From positions 41,546,210-41,610,209 of the forward strand of contig OU342633.1 in the NCBI GenBank assembly GCA_910589415.1: a DNA stretch of 64,000 bases, given 5' to 3'. Below the pieces are notes generated by a model. It made no database searches, was not told where the DNA came from, and worked only from the letters and a program-made list of their open reading frames with translations. This stretch comes from Malachius bipustulatus. Lineage: Eukaryota > Arthropoda > Insecta > Coleoptera > Melyridae. Shown in pieces: positions 45,291 to 55,300 of this stretch (position 1 is its first letter; each line of letters starts with the position of its first letter). A program made the translations under genes and the position numbers.

Positions 45291-45999
45291 ACACAGGGTG
45301 TATTGGTATTATATAAATATACCGACAAACTTTTAGGGACAGTTAAGGGACGTCGAGACGCATTTTTTTCTCATAAACATTTGTCCAAAGACGCTTCATT
45401 TTCGAGATACAGGGTAGGGTGTTCTCAAACATATATCTCAAACATTGTTATTTTGCCGATATTGTTGAAATTTGATAGTGTTATTAGTAGGATTAAGGAG
45501 CTCCTTTAGCTCCAAGTAGATTAAAATTTTCAAGCTTAGTGGCGTCCAGGGGAACCCCCCTTGATTTTTTTTAGTTTGATAATTTTTTCGGATTGGGCAA
45601 CGAAAACTAAATCTTTTTTTGTCTCTTACTATCTATTCGTATCTTACTTCGTTTTCGTGATATAAAATAAAACCCACTTCAATGCACATCGAAAAATTTA
45701 TCAAATAAAGCCATTAAAATTGAAATAATATTTTAGACATGCATTGTAGGGGCTTTTATTGTACTTATTTCTCGAAAACAAAGTAAGATACGAAAAGATA
45801 TTATGAGGCATAAAAGTTTTATTTATAGTTGCTTAATTTGAAAAAAAAAATAAAAATTTAAAAAAGGCCAGTGGCATACATTTTTCTTCACAATAATATT
45901 GGTGAGGGTGTCCCCTTGGGCGCCACTGAACTTGATAATTTTATTGACACCCACTACTACTCCTAAAAATTTGTCGGTATATTTATGATACAGTGTATA
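45291..45999. mobile_element. Foldback element with ACACAGGGTGT end, about 0.7 kb
   Basis: The left end (45291-45345, including AAATATACCGACAAA) is inverted near 45955-45999. A second inner pair is GTGGCGTCCAGGGGAACCCC near 45540 with the complementary GGGTGTCCCCTTGGGCGCCAC near 45906. A third pair is TATCTTACTTCGTTTTCG near 45638 with its complement near 45774. No coding sequence was recognised. Confidence 0.65.
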
Positions 46000-46196
46000 T
46001 CGTGTGATCCACAAAATATTTCATCGACTATTTAAAATGCCTTGAATAAAATGTAGCATGTCTGGCGTCTGCCAAAAAAAAAGAAAAATACAAACAATTG
46101 GTAGGTGTCTAATTGAACTACTCCAATCAGTGATCTACAAATCATAGAACAATACAAAAACATGACTACTTGCATAATGAACTTTGTTAAAGTAAA

Positions 46197-46382
46197 TAAA
46201 CTAACCTGGAACAGTAACGACATCTGCTGAGAACGGGTGATGCTGAGTTTATTACTAATTTTAATTTGGCATTGGTTATATTCCAAGGAGGATGAACACT
46301 GCCACCCATGAGGGGTGGCGCTCTCGCGTGAGTCGTTATATTGGGTACCTGTATTACCGACACTGACGCTTACTGGCGTTAT
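46197..46382 (-). CDS. Candidate exon of an unidentified gene
   Basis: This block is GC-richer than its flanks and open on the minus strand. The peptide starts VPVSPTITPVSVSVGNTGTQ, then YNDSRESATPHGWQ, and the block ends in CTGTTCCAG followed by GTTAGT, a usable splice donor. An ATG (ATGGTACC) begins the frame at 46403. I recognise no domain. It could also be the 5' coding exon of a gene whose remainder is to the left, or chance. Confidence 0.22.
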
Positions 46383-46682
46383 TGTTGGTGATACAGGTAC
46401 CATAAATTGTTGTGAAAACGGGTAACTTACACAAAGAACAAGTTATCTCAGAAACTCAGAATATTCTGTCTTTCTGAATGAGGATACAATAACATTTCAA
46501 TTTGATGTTTCCGTTCCAGTTTGGAGTTTTTTAATGATCCAATTATCGTTTACCATTTTATAATTTCCCTTTCAATGCATAAACAATAACAGAATTTATG
46601 AAGAATGTTGGTCAAAAATTTCATGAATGACAAAAAAGTGGAAATTGAGGTAGGTACTTATGACACATGAGAATTTGAACTA

Positions 46683-46720
46683 CTGTAATGAAGTCGTGAA
46701 TTTTCGACTTCATTTTTGTC
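46683..46720 (+). repeat. Palindromic stem motif, second copy
   Basis: TGAAGTCG and CGACTTCA flank an 8-base loop. It aligns with 37021-37060 read on the minus strand over about 35 bases. Confidence 0.6.
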
Positions 46721-46934
46721 AACTGTCTCTAGTAATATTTTACATTAATTTTAAAATCACCAGCAGGATCAATAATTTATGCATTCCATAAATAAATAGT
46801 AGAATTGAAGGGGTAAGAAGCAAAAGGGTATAAGTAACATAATTTAGAAACTGAGAACAGAGCCATCAAAGTCAGCTGGTTTTAAAAAAATCTGTGATAT
46901 TTATTTTTTAGTCATATTTTGGGAAGTAATAGGA

Positions 46935-47776
46935 TAGAAGCAAGAAGTTGCCATACTTAAACAATGACTTGCAAGACATTCTAACTTGGGGCGATAGAAA
47001 CCAAGTTCAATTTAATGCTGGAAAAACCCAAGCAGCCATCTTCTCCAAAAAGACCAACGTTTTGGAGCCAGATATGATGATGGCGGGACACTCTCTTACC
47101 CCAGCGTCATCTCTTCGTTTACTTGGAGTGAGCCTCGGAGCGAACATGTCTTGGCATGATCATGTTGCAGGTCTGGCGAAGAGTGCTTCTCAAAAACTTG
47201 GAACACTCTTCCGCACGAAGAAATTTTATACACCACAACAGCTTCTCCTCTTATACAAGGCTCAAATCCGACCATCCTTGGAGTACTGCTCACATATTTG
47301 GAGCTCAGCTCCTAAACATACGCTGAGACTACTCGACTCTATTCAGAAAAGAGCCATTCGCTTGATTGGGGACCCAGATTTGACAAAAAATTTAGACACT
47401 CTCGAACATCGAAGAAGAGTAGCTGACCTGAGTCTGTTTTACAGATATTTTAATGGAAAGTGTTCAAAAGACGTGGCCCGCTTGATCCCACCAAGATCAA
47501 GACCGGGCAGAAATACACGCCGAGCCGCAGACGCTCATCCGTATCAGGTTCAGCTCGATACACCTCGTACCACCCTATTTCAGACTTCTTTTATGTATAG
47601 AACCGCATCACTTTGGAATAGCATTAATAGCATTCCAAAGAGCGTGTTTCGCGAAGTACTTATACAACTTACAGAGATTCAAAGCCAACGTGAATCGATA
47701 TCTCCGCTCATGCACCGCTCCCAGAGCGTCATAGGGATTTCCCTGCAGTGCATGTGCATTTTCAATAAAAAAAAAG
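46935..47776 (+). mobile_element. 5'-truncated jockey-like LINE, 3' part with intact frame
   Basis: It begins abruptly after the RT catalytic core, contains the end of ORF2 and finishes with CATTTTCAATA and a short A run at 47766-47776. It is the better preserved of the two copies of this family; the other is at 31290-33190. Confidence 0.75.
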
Positions 47777-47787
47777 GGGCCAAATAG
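46948..47787 (+). CDS. C-terminal fragment of a LINE ORF2 product (post-RT thumb region)
   Basis: The open frame of 279 codons starts inside the protein, so its first codon is not a real start. It carries LNDLQDILTWGDRNQVQFNA-like sequence, then LRLLGVSLGANMSWHDHV, the thumb motif equivalent to YLGVxLDxxLxW. Further on come LYKAQIRPSLEYCSHIWSSA, LLDSIQKRAIRLIGDP and SFMYRTASLWNSI, all typical blocks after the RT domain of jockey-type LINEs. The RT catalytic aspartates are absent by truncation. No RNase H follows. The last dozen codons run through the A-rich tail into flanking DNA. Confidence 0.85.
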   Translation: MPYLNNDLQDILTWGDRNQVQFNAGKTQAAIFSKKTNVLEPDMMMAGHSLTPASSLRLLGVSLGANMSWHDHVAGLAKSASQKLGTLFRTKKFYTPQQLLLLYKAQIRPSLEYCSHIWSSAPKHTLRLLDSIQKRAIRLIGDPDLTKNLDTLEHRRRVADLSLFYRYFNGKCSKDVARLIPPRSRPGRNTRRAADAHPYQVQLDTPRTTLFQTSFMYRTASLWNSINSIPKSVFREVLIQLTEIQSQRESISPLMHRSQSVIGISLQCMCIFNKKKGAK

Positions 47788-48320
47788 TTTTTTAAATATT
47801 ACACTCTCATAGTAGTGTTTGGCATTTTTTGAAAAAAATGTCACTTATACCCCTTTCCTTATAAGGAATTTTTTGAAAAAATGTTACTTATACCCCTTTG
47901 CTTGTAGATGTCTCTGAATACCAGAAAATCAGTTGTATCTCTTTACCACCAAATAAATTGTAATATTAACTTTGTAAATTGACACATAAGTCGTTTTAAA
48001 GGAAAATGTTACTTATACCCTTTTGCTTCTTACCCCTTCAATTATAATATTTATTAAACTTTCACAAACGCATTTATTTCCGATTATTTTTAAAATCATT
48101 AAATGTTTTTTATGAACAGACCAAATTTTAAGCGAGCTGAATCAAGGCAGTTGACTACAAATTCGGAAGCCACATCGCTGATACCAGCGCTATCACCGCA
48201 GGTAAAAACTGAATAAACCTTTTTTATACACCGCGTTCCAACTGAAAAACGGCAGACAGTTAATCCAGATAAGATATGGCAAAAATGTCAAATCACGTGC
48301 ATTTGGCTTGAAAATTCACC

Positions 48321-48556
48321 TCCGATCGAGTGGTAAACCGACGTGTATCGACAGATTGTTCTCCCTAGCGTGTTAAATTCGTAGACTTCCGATAGAATAT
48401 TGAATGTATAGCTATAGAGAGACTTCCGATCCAGTGGTAACCCGGCGATTAGTACATTAGTATCTAGTGTTAAATGCATAGCGAACAATGAGTTCTGAGT
48501 TCCGATCCCGTATTCTTGGCGAGCAGTAGAGTGTCCGATCGAGTGATAAACCGCCG
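48321..48556 (+). repeat. Three diverged copies of a TCCGATCGAGTGGTAAACCG motif
   Basis: Copies start at 48321, 48425 and 48534, about 104 and 109 bases apart, with shorter TTCCGAT pieces between. In an LTR such repeats often lie in the enhancer part of U3; the function here is inference. Confidence 0.6.
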
Positions 48557-48737
48557 CTCCGAGTCCGCGCCGTTGCCGAATCCCACGAGTTTAGAGCCGA
48601 CCATCCTTCGATTCCGTGCCAAGGTAGGTGACAGTTCGTATGAGCCGTAATTTTTCTTTGTATTTGGTTTTGGTTGTGTCACGGTCGCCCCAAATAATCG
48701 TTCTCAATTGCCCCTTTTCTGCATCAGTTCCCGACCC

Positions 48738-48970
48738 TCGCTATAGTAACAAAGGCCTCTTTCTTGTCGTGAGATTGCTGACCCGGCGTAGCAGGGGGTA
48801 ATCTCGCGGTGGCGGCGTGGCCTGGTACTGGTACTAGTCAACTCAACAGCCCATCGGTACCCGTCTTCCGCTGGAGTAACGAAGGTCCCGTCTTTGTCGT
48901 GAGATTGCTGACCCGGCGTAGCAGGGGGTAATCTTGCGGTGGCGGTGTGGCCTGGTACTCGTCAAAACAG
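48738..48970 (+). repeat. 130-bp tandem duplication, GC-rich
   Basis: GTCGTGAGATTGCTGACCCG recurs at 48767 and 48897. Each copy holds a potential hairpin between GAGATT and AATCTC or AATCTT. Confidence 0.8.
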
Positions 48971-49295
48971 CACACCGATCCTCAGCCCTTTGATCGAATC
49001 GCAACGCACAGCGGCCTCACCGCACCAACCCGGTTTTCAATCCTGACACGCGAATTAGGTACTCACATACCTATCGGAGAGTCAATTCTCTAATTGTTAA
49101 AATTTTGCATCGCCTCCGTGGACCGCGCCTCGTTTCCTGCCGCTTTGCTTCGCAGAGTCCACAATAAAACGATCGCTAACACCTGATATTTGCATTTGTT
49201 ATTGAAATTAAGTTTTGGGAGGGCCTTGTTTATTTTTTGATTGTACTTTATTGGTTTCTGATAATAATAAAACTGTTATTAATCTCGAGGATATT

Positions 49296-49341
49296 AAAAC
49301 GGACGCGGAGTGCTTAAAGACCGCCCCTCCGCGTCCGTTTT
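49296..49341 (+). other. Strong RNA-type stem-loop in the LTR remnant
   Basis: AAAACGGACGCGGAG (49296-49310) pairs perfectly with CTCCGCGTCCGTTTT (49327-49341) around a 16-base loop. The related remnant at 34931-34962 has a different 8-bp stem around a 16-base loop at the equivalent place. Confidence 0.75.
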
Positions 49342-49600
49342 TTGTGATAACCTCATCTGATCCCTGGCATTCTCCGTCTCCTCCATTGAGCTGCCCTGGG
49401 ACAAGGGTTAGATTAACGTACCAACTGTGTGATAACTCAGGTAATTGGGAAAATATAGCGAGTCCATTTTCCCGGGGGAGTAAACCATCTGCAAAAATCT
49501 GGCGCCCGAGCAACCCGTCCGATTCCAGTCAGCTCCGATTCCAGCCAGTTTCCCGGATAGCCGGAGTTATCATCACACTACCAAAGTTATTTTAAAATTA

Positions 49601-50898
49601 TTTTAGTAAAATGAGCTTATATGTATATTAGGTACTTCAATAGCCATCTCTCTCTATAGCCATCTCAAGATATATATTCACTATAAGAAAAATTTTGTGG
49701 ATCACACGATATAAACAATTAGAGGTGGTAGAAATATTCTAAGCATTCTAGAATTAAGTCTAGAATTGTGTGATATCATTATTACGGTAAATTAACGTAT
49801 TCGCGGAATTCTAAAAACACATTATTCAAATGAACATTATCTCCTGCGAATCTGCGGTGAGCCAGAGCGGGTAGCAGACCCGCCACCTCGACAGAACCAT
49901 GAAAAATGAACAAGTGGGCTAGACAACTAAAAAAAATCTAATAATCAAAATTAACAGCAAATATGACGGAATGTTAAGATTGTTTAATGATTATTATGGT
50001 GTTCAATGTGAAATGTTTTTAATCAAGACCCCAAATTTTGCACCCCCTTTTTTGTTGAAATATAAAAAAATGGGGCTTGAGAAGAGAGCTAATTTTGCAC
50101 TATTCTCAAAACTGTATAAGTATACTAAAAGAACTCAGAACTCATGCCAAAATTTGGGGTCTTCGATTTCGGCGTGCCAAGTTTTATATCTTATTGATCA
50201 AAAGCCTAAAGCGAAACATCATTAGGTCGTAATTCGATTAATGATCAACATTCATTTTAATTCAATTACATGTTTATTTATTATGTACATATCTGCATAT
50301 TTAATAATTAAAGAAATTAAAACAGACCGGTAGTATTTAAAATTTGATATTTTAGTCCGTTTATTGGAATTTAAAACCGTGATAATGTAATATTATTATA
50401 AAACGCTCGTCATGTTGACGCTATAAGACGAAAATAGGTACAAAAATAGCGTAAATGTTTATGCTAATTATAAACGTAAACAATGCCAGGTGATATTCGT
50501 TAAACATGTTAATTTAAAAATTGTAAGATTATACGTGTTTTGATTTAATTCCTTCCAAGATTGTTTTTTGGAATGTTAAAGAAGTATTTTTAGTGTTAAA
50601 GTCGGATAAGTTAGAGAATATGTCCTCAGTGGCGGATTAAGAGTATATGAGGTCTGAGGGATATTTAGTTTGGGCACTCCAGTGGCGTAGCGTGGATTTC
50701 CGCCATCTATTTCTAACTCTAAAGTTCCCCCTCCCCCCATTGTAAGGCGAAATTGTAGCCAAAACCGAATGTTAGGTACCGTGAATTTTTTTGGAAGGAA
50801 GAATAAAGGCTTTATATTTATTTATAGCGGGTGGCTGACCATACCTCTGTCTGTACATAGGACATTTAGTAGGTACAGAAAAATAAGGTTTGAATTAT
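49601..50898. other. Spacer, no gene supported
   Basis: GTGGATCACACGATATA at about 49697 matches, in inverted orientation, sequence just outside the right end of the foldback at 45291-45999. Otherwise AT-rich with no supported frame. Confidence 0.4.
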
Positions 50899-51180
50899 AA
50901 AAAAATCCGGGCAGCCACTTTTTCAGCATCCCCACCATTGAGCATTTTGAGAAAGAGAGTTGTTTTTGCGAATCGATTTAGTGGCTCAATGGTTTATCCC
51001 ACAAAAAAGTACAAACAAAAAGTGTAGATTTTTTTAAGGGCCTTTTTTCCAAATGAATTTTTGCGGTAGACGTGAAATTTATCCCCATGAAGAGGGTTGA
51101 AGAGTCCTGCAGAATCCTTATTGAAAATTGGCTCTCTGTTAAATTTGATGTAACTTTGGTGATAAGTAATGATCATTCAA
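50899..51180 (+). mobile_element. Single arm of the 27983-28747 foldback family
   Basis: The sequence starting AAAAAAATCCGGGCAGCCAC and containing GCGAATCGATTTAGTGGCT matches the arms of the element at 27983-28747; its later part matches 28500-28640 inverted. The second arm is missing. Confidence 0.6.
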
Positions 51181-51405
51181 TAATGATTAACACACTGATG
51201 TTTTGAGTTAAGGACATTTACTCACATATTAGGTTATCAGATTAATTTGAGGTGAATAAATTTCAATTTTTAAAAGTGAAAAAGAGGTATTAGACAAAAA
51301 ATATATTTATAAAAATAAAAATAACAATAATATCAAAGCTTATTAATAGAGATTTCTTAACAATAATTAAATTAATGTTATTGGGTAACACCACGAATCT
51401 CATTT

Positions 51406-51411
51406 TTTATT
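51406..51411 (-). terminator. Poly(A) signal of the ZAD-C2H2 gene
   Basis: AATAAA on the minus strand, about 107 bases downstream of the stop codon at 51518-51520. Confidence 0.6.
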
Positions 51412-51517
51412 GATCCAACATTTAAATTTTATAAACAAATTAATATACAAAAAAAAAAAAAAATTGTAAGTAGGAGCTCTGAGGAATTACTTGCGGATGG
51501 TCAAAAAGAATACACAA

Positions 51518-52324
51518 TTAATGCTTGCTCCACTTCTGGCGATTACACGCTCTGCTATTACGGTGACATCTTAACTTATCCATCCTGGTGAATCCCCTTT
51601 GACACCGCGGGCATACAAAAGGCTTATCAGCACTATGCGTCCTCTGATGACGTGCCAAATTTGAAGCGTTTCCGAAGCGTCGCTCGCATGACGTGCAACC
51701 AAAAGGGCGTTCTTGTGTGTGTGTGCGTGTGTGTTTATTCAAGTCTCCCCGATGCGTGAAAGTTTTTCCGCAGAACCGACACCCCATTTTTGATCTAGAA
51801 GTTGAAGTTGAAGGGGTAATCTCTTCTGCTTCTTCTGTTAGGGTACTACTCTTTACTTCTTCGTCTTTAATAACAATTTCGTCAACATTTTCACATTCCA
51901 TTTTCACAATAAATGTTTCTTCTGTCTTGGTCTCTCCTATACTTTGTTGTTGGTTATTATTGTTGGATATATCTTTTTCAAGACAACTGGAACTGGAACT
52001 AGTATCAGGTTTTGGTTCGGTCGATTGCGTCTCTTCTTCCTCGGGAGAAATTGTTGGTGGTTCAATTTTTATTTCCTTCTCATCACTTTCGATTTTAATA
52101 TTACTATTTGAGTCCTTATTTTCTTCCATTCGATGGAGATCATCGAGAGATCTTTTTGAATAATTCAACGGTTGGTTATTATCGTCAGTCTTTTCTCTCT
52201 CCATGAGTCTCATTAAATAATCCAATTTGGAATTATTTAGGATTATTGTTTTTAGTAGGGTCTTGAATATGTGGAATTTCTCGTGGCAGATGGAGCAGAG
52301 ATAGAACGGCGCACCTTTTTTTAC
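51518..52324 (-). other. Exon 2 of the ZAD-C2H2 gene
   Basis: It opens with GTAAAAAAAGGTGCG, encoding VKKGAPFYLCSICHEKF (second half of ZAD), and continues to the last zinc finger and TAA or TAG at 51518. The open frame extends 33 codons before the first conventional open-frame start (TTG at 52225), which is why a simple ORF scan misses the ZAD half. Confidence 0.85.
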
Positions 52325-55300
52325 CTGTAAATGAAAGAAATTTATTAGTACTTCAAAAATGATTATAAAATAAATATTTTTCTGTTTTATTTGATTTTCA
52401 AATCGAAATAATGCACATGAAAAGCCCCAATAGGGAGGTATTAACTAAGAGGAGAAGAAAAAAGAGGTATTTTTGTTCTATAGAAAATACTTAAAAAATA
52501 AAATATTGCATTATTATTATTTATTGTTTTAATACCACTGACTAGTCCCCTTTTAAACTTTAAATTTCATTCTTCAATTTCCCTAAATAATTAAATTGTG
52601 TAGGTACCTACTTTATAGGCCTATCAAATCTTTTTCGTTTGCAGTCCTCGAAAAACCTCGAAATTTCCGCATTTTGTTTTTGGTATTCACAACATAAGTC
52701 CTAAATTTAAAGGAGCCCAGAATAGCTACAATTTGAGACCTAAATCAGCTCTGAAGGTTCAATACTTATCGAGACACAGCTCGCTCTCTAAAAATTGATT
52801 CTTCTTTTTCAAAAAAAATACAAGAGCCTGGAGACATTTTGAGACATTTCGTTCATCACCAGTTGATATGAAGGCAGCACAGATTGAAAGAGATACTAAT
52901 TATGTAGAGACACTGAAGCACTACTTTGTTAACCACCCTCCGTTTCCACTGACAAACCCACTGCTATTCATCAGTAGTGGCATCGTTGAGGCCCCTGAGA
53001 TTATGTGCCGCATGGCTAGGAAAATGGGAATAGAAGGTGACAAACAAATCATGGGCAGGCAACTCATTTGGAAAGGTTTCTTTTAAACGAAAAAACAAAG
53101 TGCAAACTTTTGAATCAATGAGCACTTCCATCAAAGTAAGAGACAAACGTGTGTCAAACAAAGAGTTGAAGGGACATTTCGTGGCTGTTGTGGTAGATGG
53201 GGGTTACTTACTATACAAGGTGTTATGACGAGGCGATATCGCCAAGGTGACACTTGACAAAAGCACCTCATTTCAATCAGTGCTAAACTAATCATTCGAC
53301 AGGATGTGGACCTCCTTATCCTTCTCAATGGTCTGAAATCGGCTGTGAAGAAGTTTTATTTCCAGAAAAGTGGCAAAGGTGACTCTGGTCCCTTAAAATA
53401 TTCCTCAACCTCATTCAATCGTGGAGATTTGGAAGTCCTCCCAGGATTTTAGTTGTTTCTCCACGCGTTCACTGGTTGTGGTTGCGACACCACCTTTACC
53501 TTGTTCTGACATTGGAAGAACAAACTGTGGAGCGCAATTCAGAAAAATGTTGAACTCATCACCTCAGCTGAAGTGTTTCTCCAACCTAATGCAGCCTACC
53601 AATCGATCGCAGATGCCGTATCTAGTATGCAGGAGGATACACTCAAGGTTACCCTCTGCCGCCTGCCCTACAAAAAATCTGTAAAAACAGCAGCCTTTGC
53701 TAAGGTTGACCTCGCCCGTTTGCCTTCAGCATATAAGATGGTGCAACATTGCACGCTTACCGAGCTCACCCCCCAAGTTTAGGAGTGGTTGGGGGTAGGA
53801 AAAGATGCCACTTAATGTGGATGGAAAAAGACTGAACAGGAGCTCATTCCAACAACAAGGATGAGCGAAGTGGCACCCCCCTCCCTTCTGAATTTTTTTT
53901 CATTAAGGTGCAAAAAAGGCTGTAGCTGAGGTGGTTGTACCTGAGTAAAAGCAGACCTCAAATGCTCGGCACTCTGCTAATTTTGCTTCGGTATCCTTGC
54001 CATAATGTCGCCGAGCTTCAAATTGCCGAAGAAAGAGAAGACGACGTCGACAACCATGTGCCAATTTTTCAGGCTGAATTAGACAATTTTTATGAACCAC
54101 TCATGAAGCGTTTAAAATTAAAAAATCTAACCAAAAATAATGCCTTTTAATGCCTAATAAATATTTACAATATTAATAGTTTAAATATACAGGGTGTCCC
54201 AATATTCCATGGACATGGAGCAACCACAGATTACTGAGGTAAAAAAAAGTCGCTCGGACCAAACTTATCTCTATACCAAAGTGCTTCGTTTGTCCGTTAG
54301 AGGGCTTCAAAGTCTTTTGAAAATTTTAGTTTTTTTGAAATAGCTCAAAGTCGGCTGATTCCAATTCGATGAAATTTGGTAGGTAAATTTCTTATTAAAA
54401 GTACTAACTTCTGATGTACATGATAATTTGACGGAAACCCGGGAAGGGGTGAAACTACCCCTACCCTCCATTAAAATCGATCGTAATTGTTAATAGGGTA
54501 GCAGGGACGCTGTTCATGTTTTTTTGTTTGAAAGATACATCGTTTTAGCCCATTTTTGGTCTTCTATAAAAATCTGTATCTCTCCGAGGTGCCATGTGAT
54601 AAAATAAATTAGTCGATGACACCTAACCAAAATTTTATTTCATTCTTTTAATTTGAAATCAAATTTTCAATTGTCAGGTGATTATTTGATCTAATCTCAT
54701 AAAAGATGTTAAGTATGGTTCGTTTTTTTTTTTCAGGTGTTTGCAAACGGTTTTTTTCAAACGCAGTAAACAGTTTGCAAAACGACGAGGTTCGAAGAAA
54801 AGTTAAAATCATTTTTTTGCGCAGGATGGAACTTTCTAGGGTCCAAACCGGCGCCCACATCGAGCATCTTTTATGAGATTAGATAAAATAATCACCTGAC
54901 AATTGAAAATTTGATTTCAAATTAAAAGAATGAAATAAAAATTTAGTTATCATCGACTAATTTATTTTATCACATAGCACCTCGGAAAGATACAGATTTT
55001 TGTTGGAGACCAAAAATGGGCTAAAACGATGTATCTTTCAAACAAAAAAACATGAACAGCGTTCCTGGTACCCTATCAACAATTACGATCGATTTTAATG
55101 GAGGGTAGGGGTAGTTTCACCCCTTCCCGGGTTTCCGTCAAATTATCATTTACATCAGAAATTAGTACTTTTAATAAGAAATTCACCTACCAAATTTCAT
55201 CGAATTGGAATCAGCCGACTTTGAGCTATTTCAAAAAAACTAAAATTTTCAAAAGACTTTGAAGCCCTCTAGCGGACAAACGAAGCATTTTGGTATAGAG

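Larger units (their letters stand above)
46803..48043. mobile_element. Element with perfect 38-bp inverted ends enclosing a LINE fragment
   Basis: The 38 bases at 46803-46840 (AATTGAAGGGGTAAGAAGCA and on) are an exact inverted copy of 48006-48043. Two partial copies of the inner part (ACTTATACCCCTTT) lie at about 47842 and 47886. The LINE fragment 46935-47776 sits between. Either a short foldback element received the LINE, or the repeats were generated around it. No target duplication was identified. Confidence 0.7.
48230..49600 (+). mobile_element. LTR-retrotransposon remnant: probable LTR and primer-binding site
   Basis: The segment has, in order, three diverged TCCGATCGAGTGGTAAACCG-type repeats (48321, 48425, 48534), a 130-bp tandem duplication (48771 and 48901), AATAAA at 49163, a strong stem-loop (49296-49341) and a 3' end shared with 34740-35220. 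It then reaches TGGCGCCCGAGCAACC at about 49501, a tRNA-primer-site-like sequence complementary to a tRNA ending GGGCGCCA. No gag or pol follows, so this is an isolated LTR-plus-leader fragment. The 5' boundary at about 48230 is a guess. The superfamily (Gypsy or Pao) cannot be told without pol. Confidence 0.5.

Noticed and set aside
48738..48970. Two spaced repeats resembling a CRISPR array
   Set aside because: Only two long, similar 130-bp copies, with no short repeat/spacer pattern, and the context is eukaryotic.
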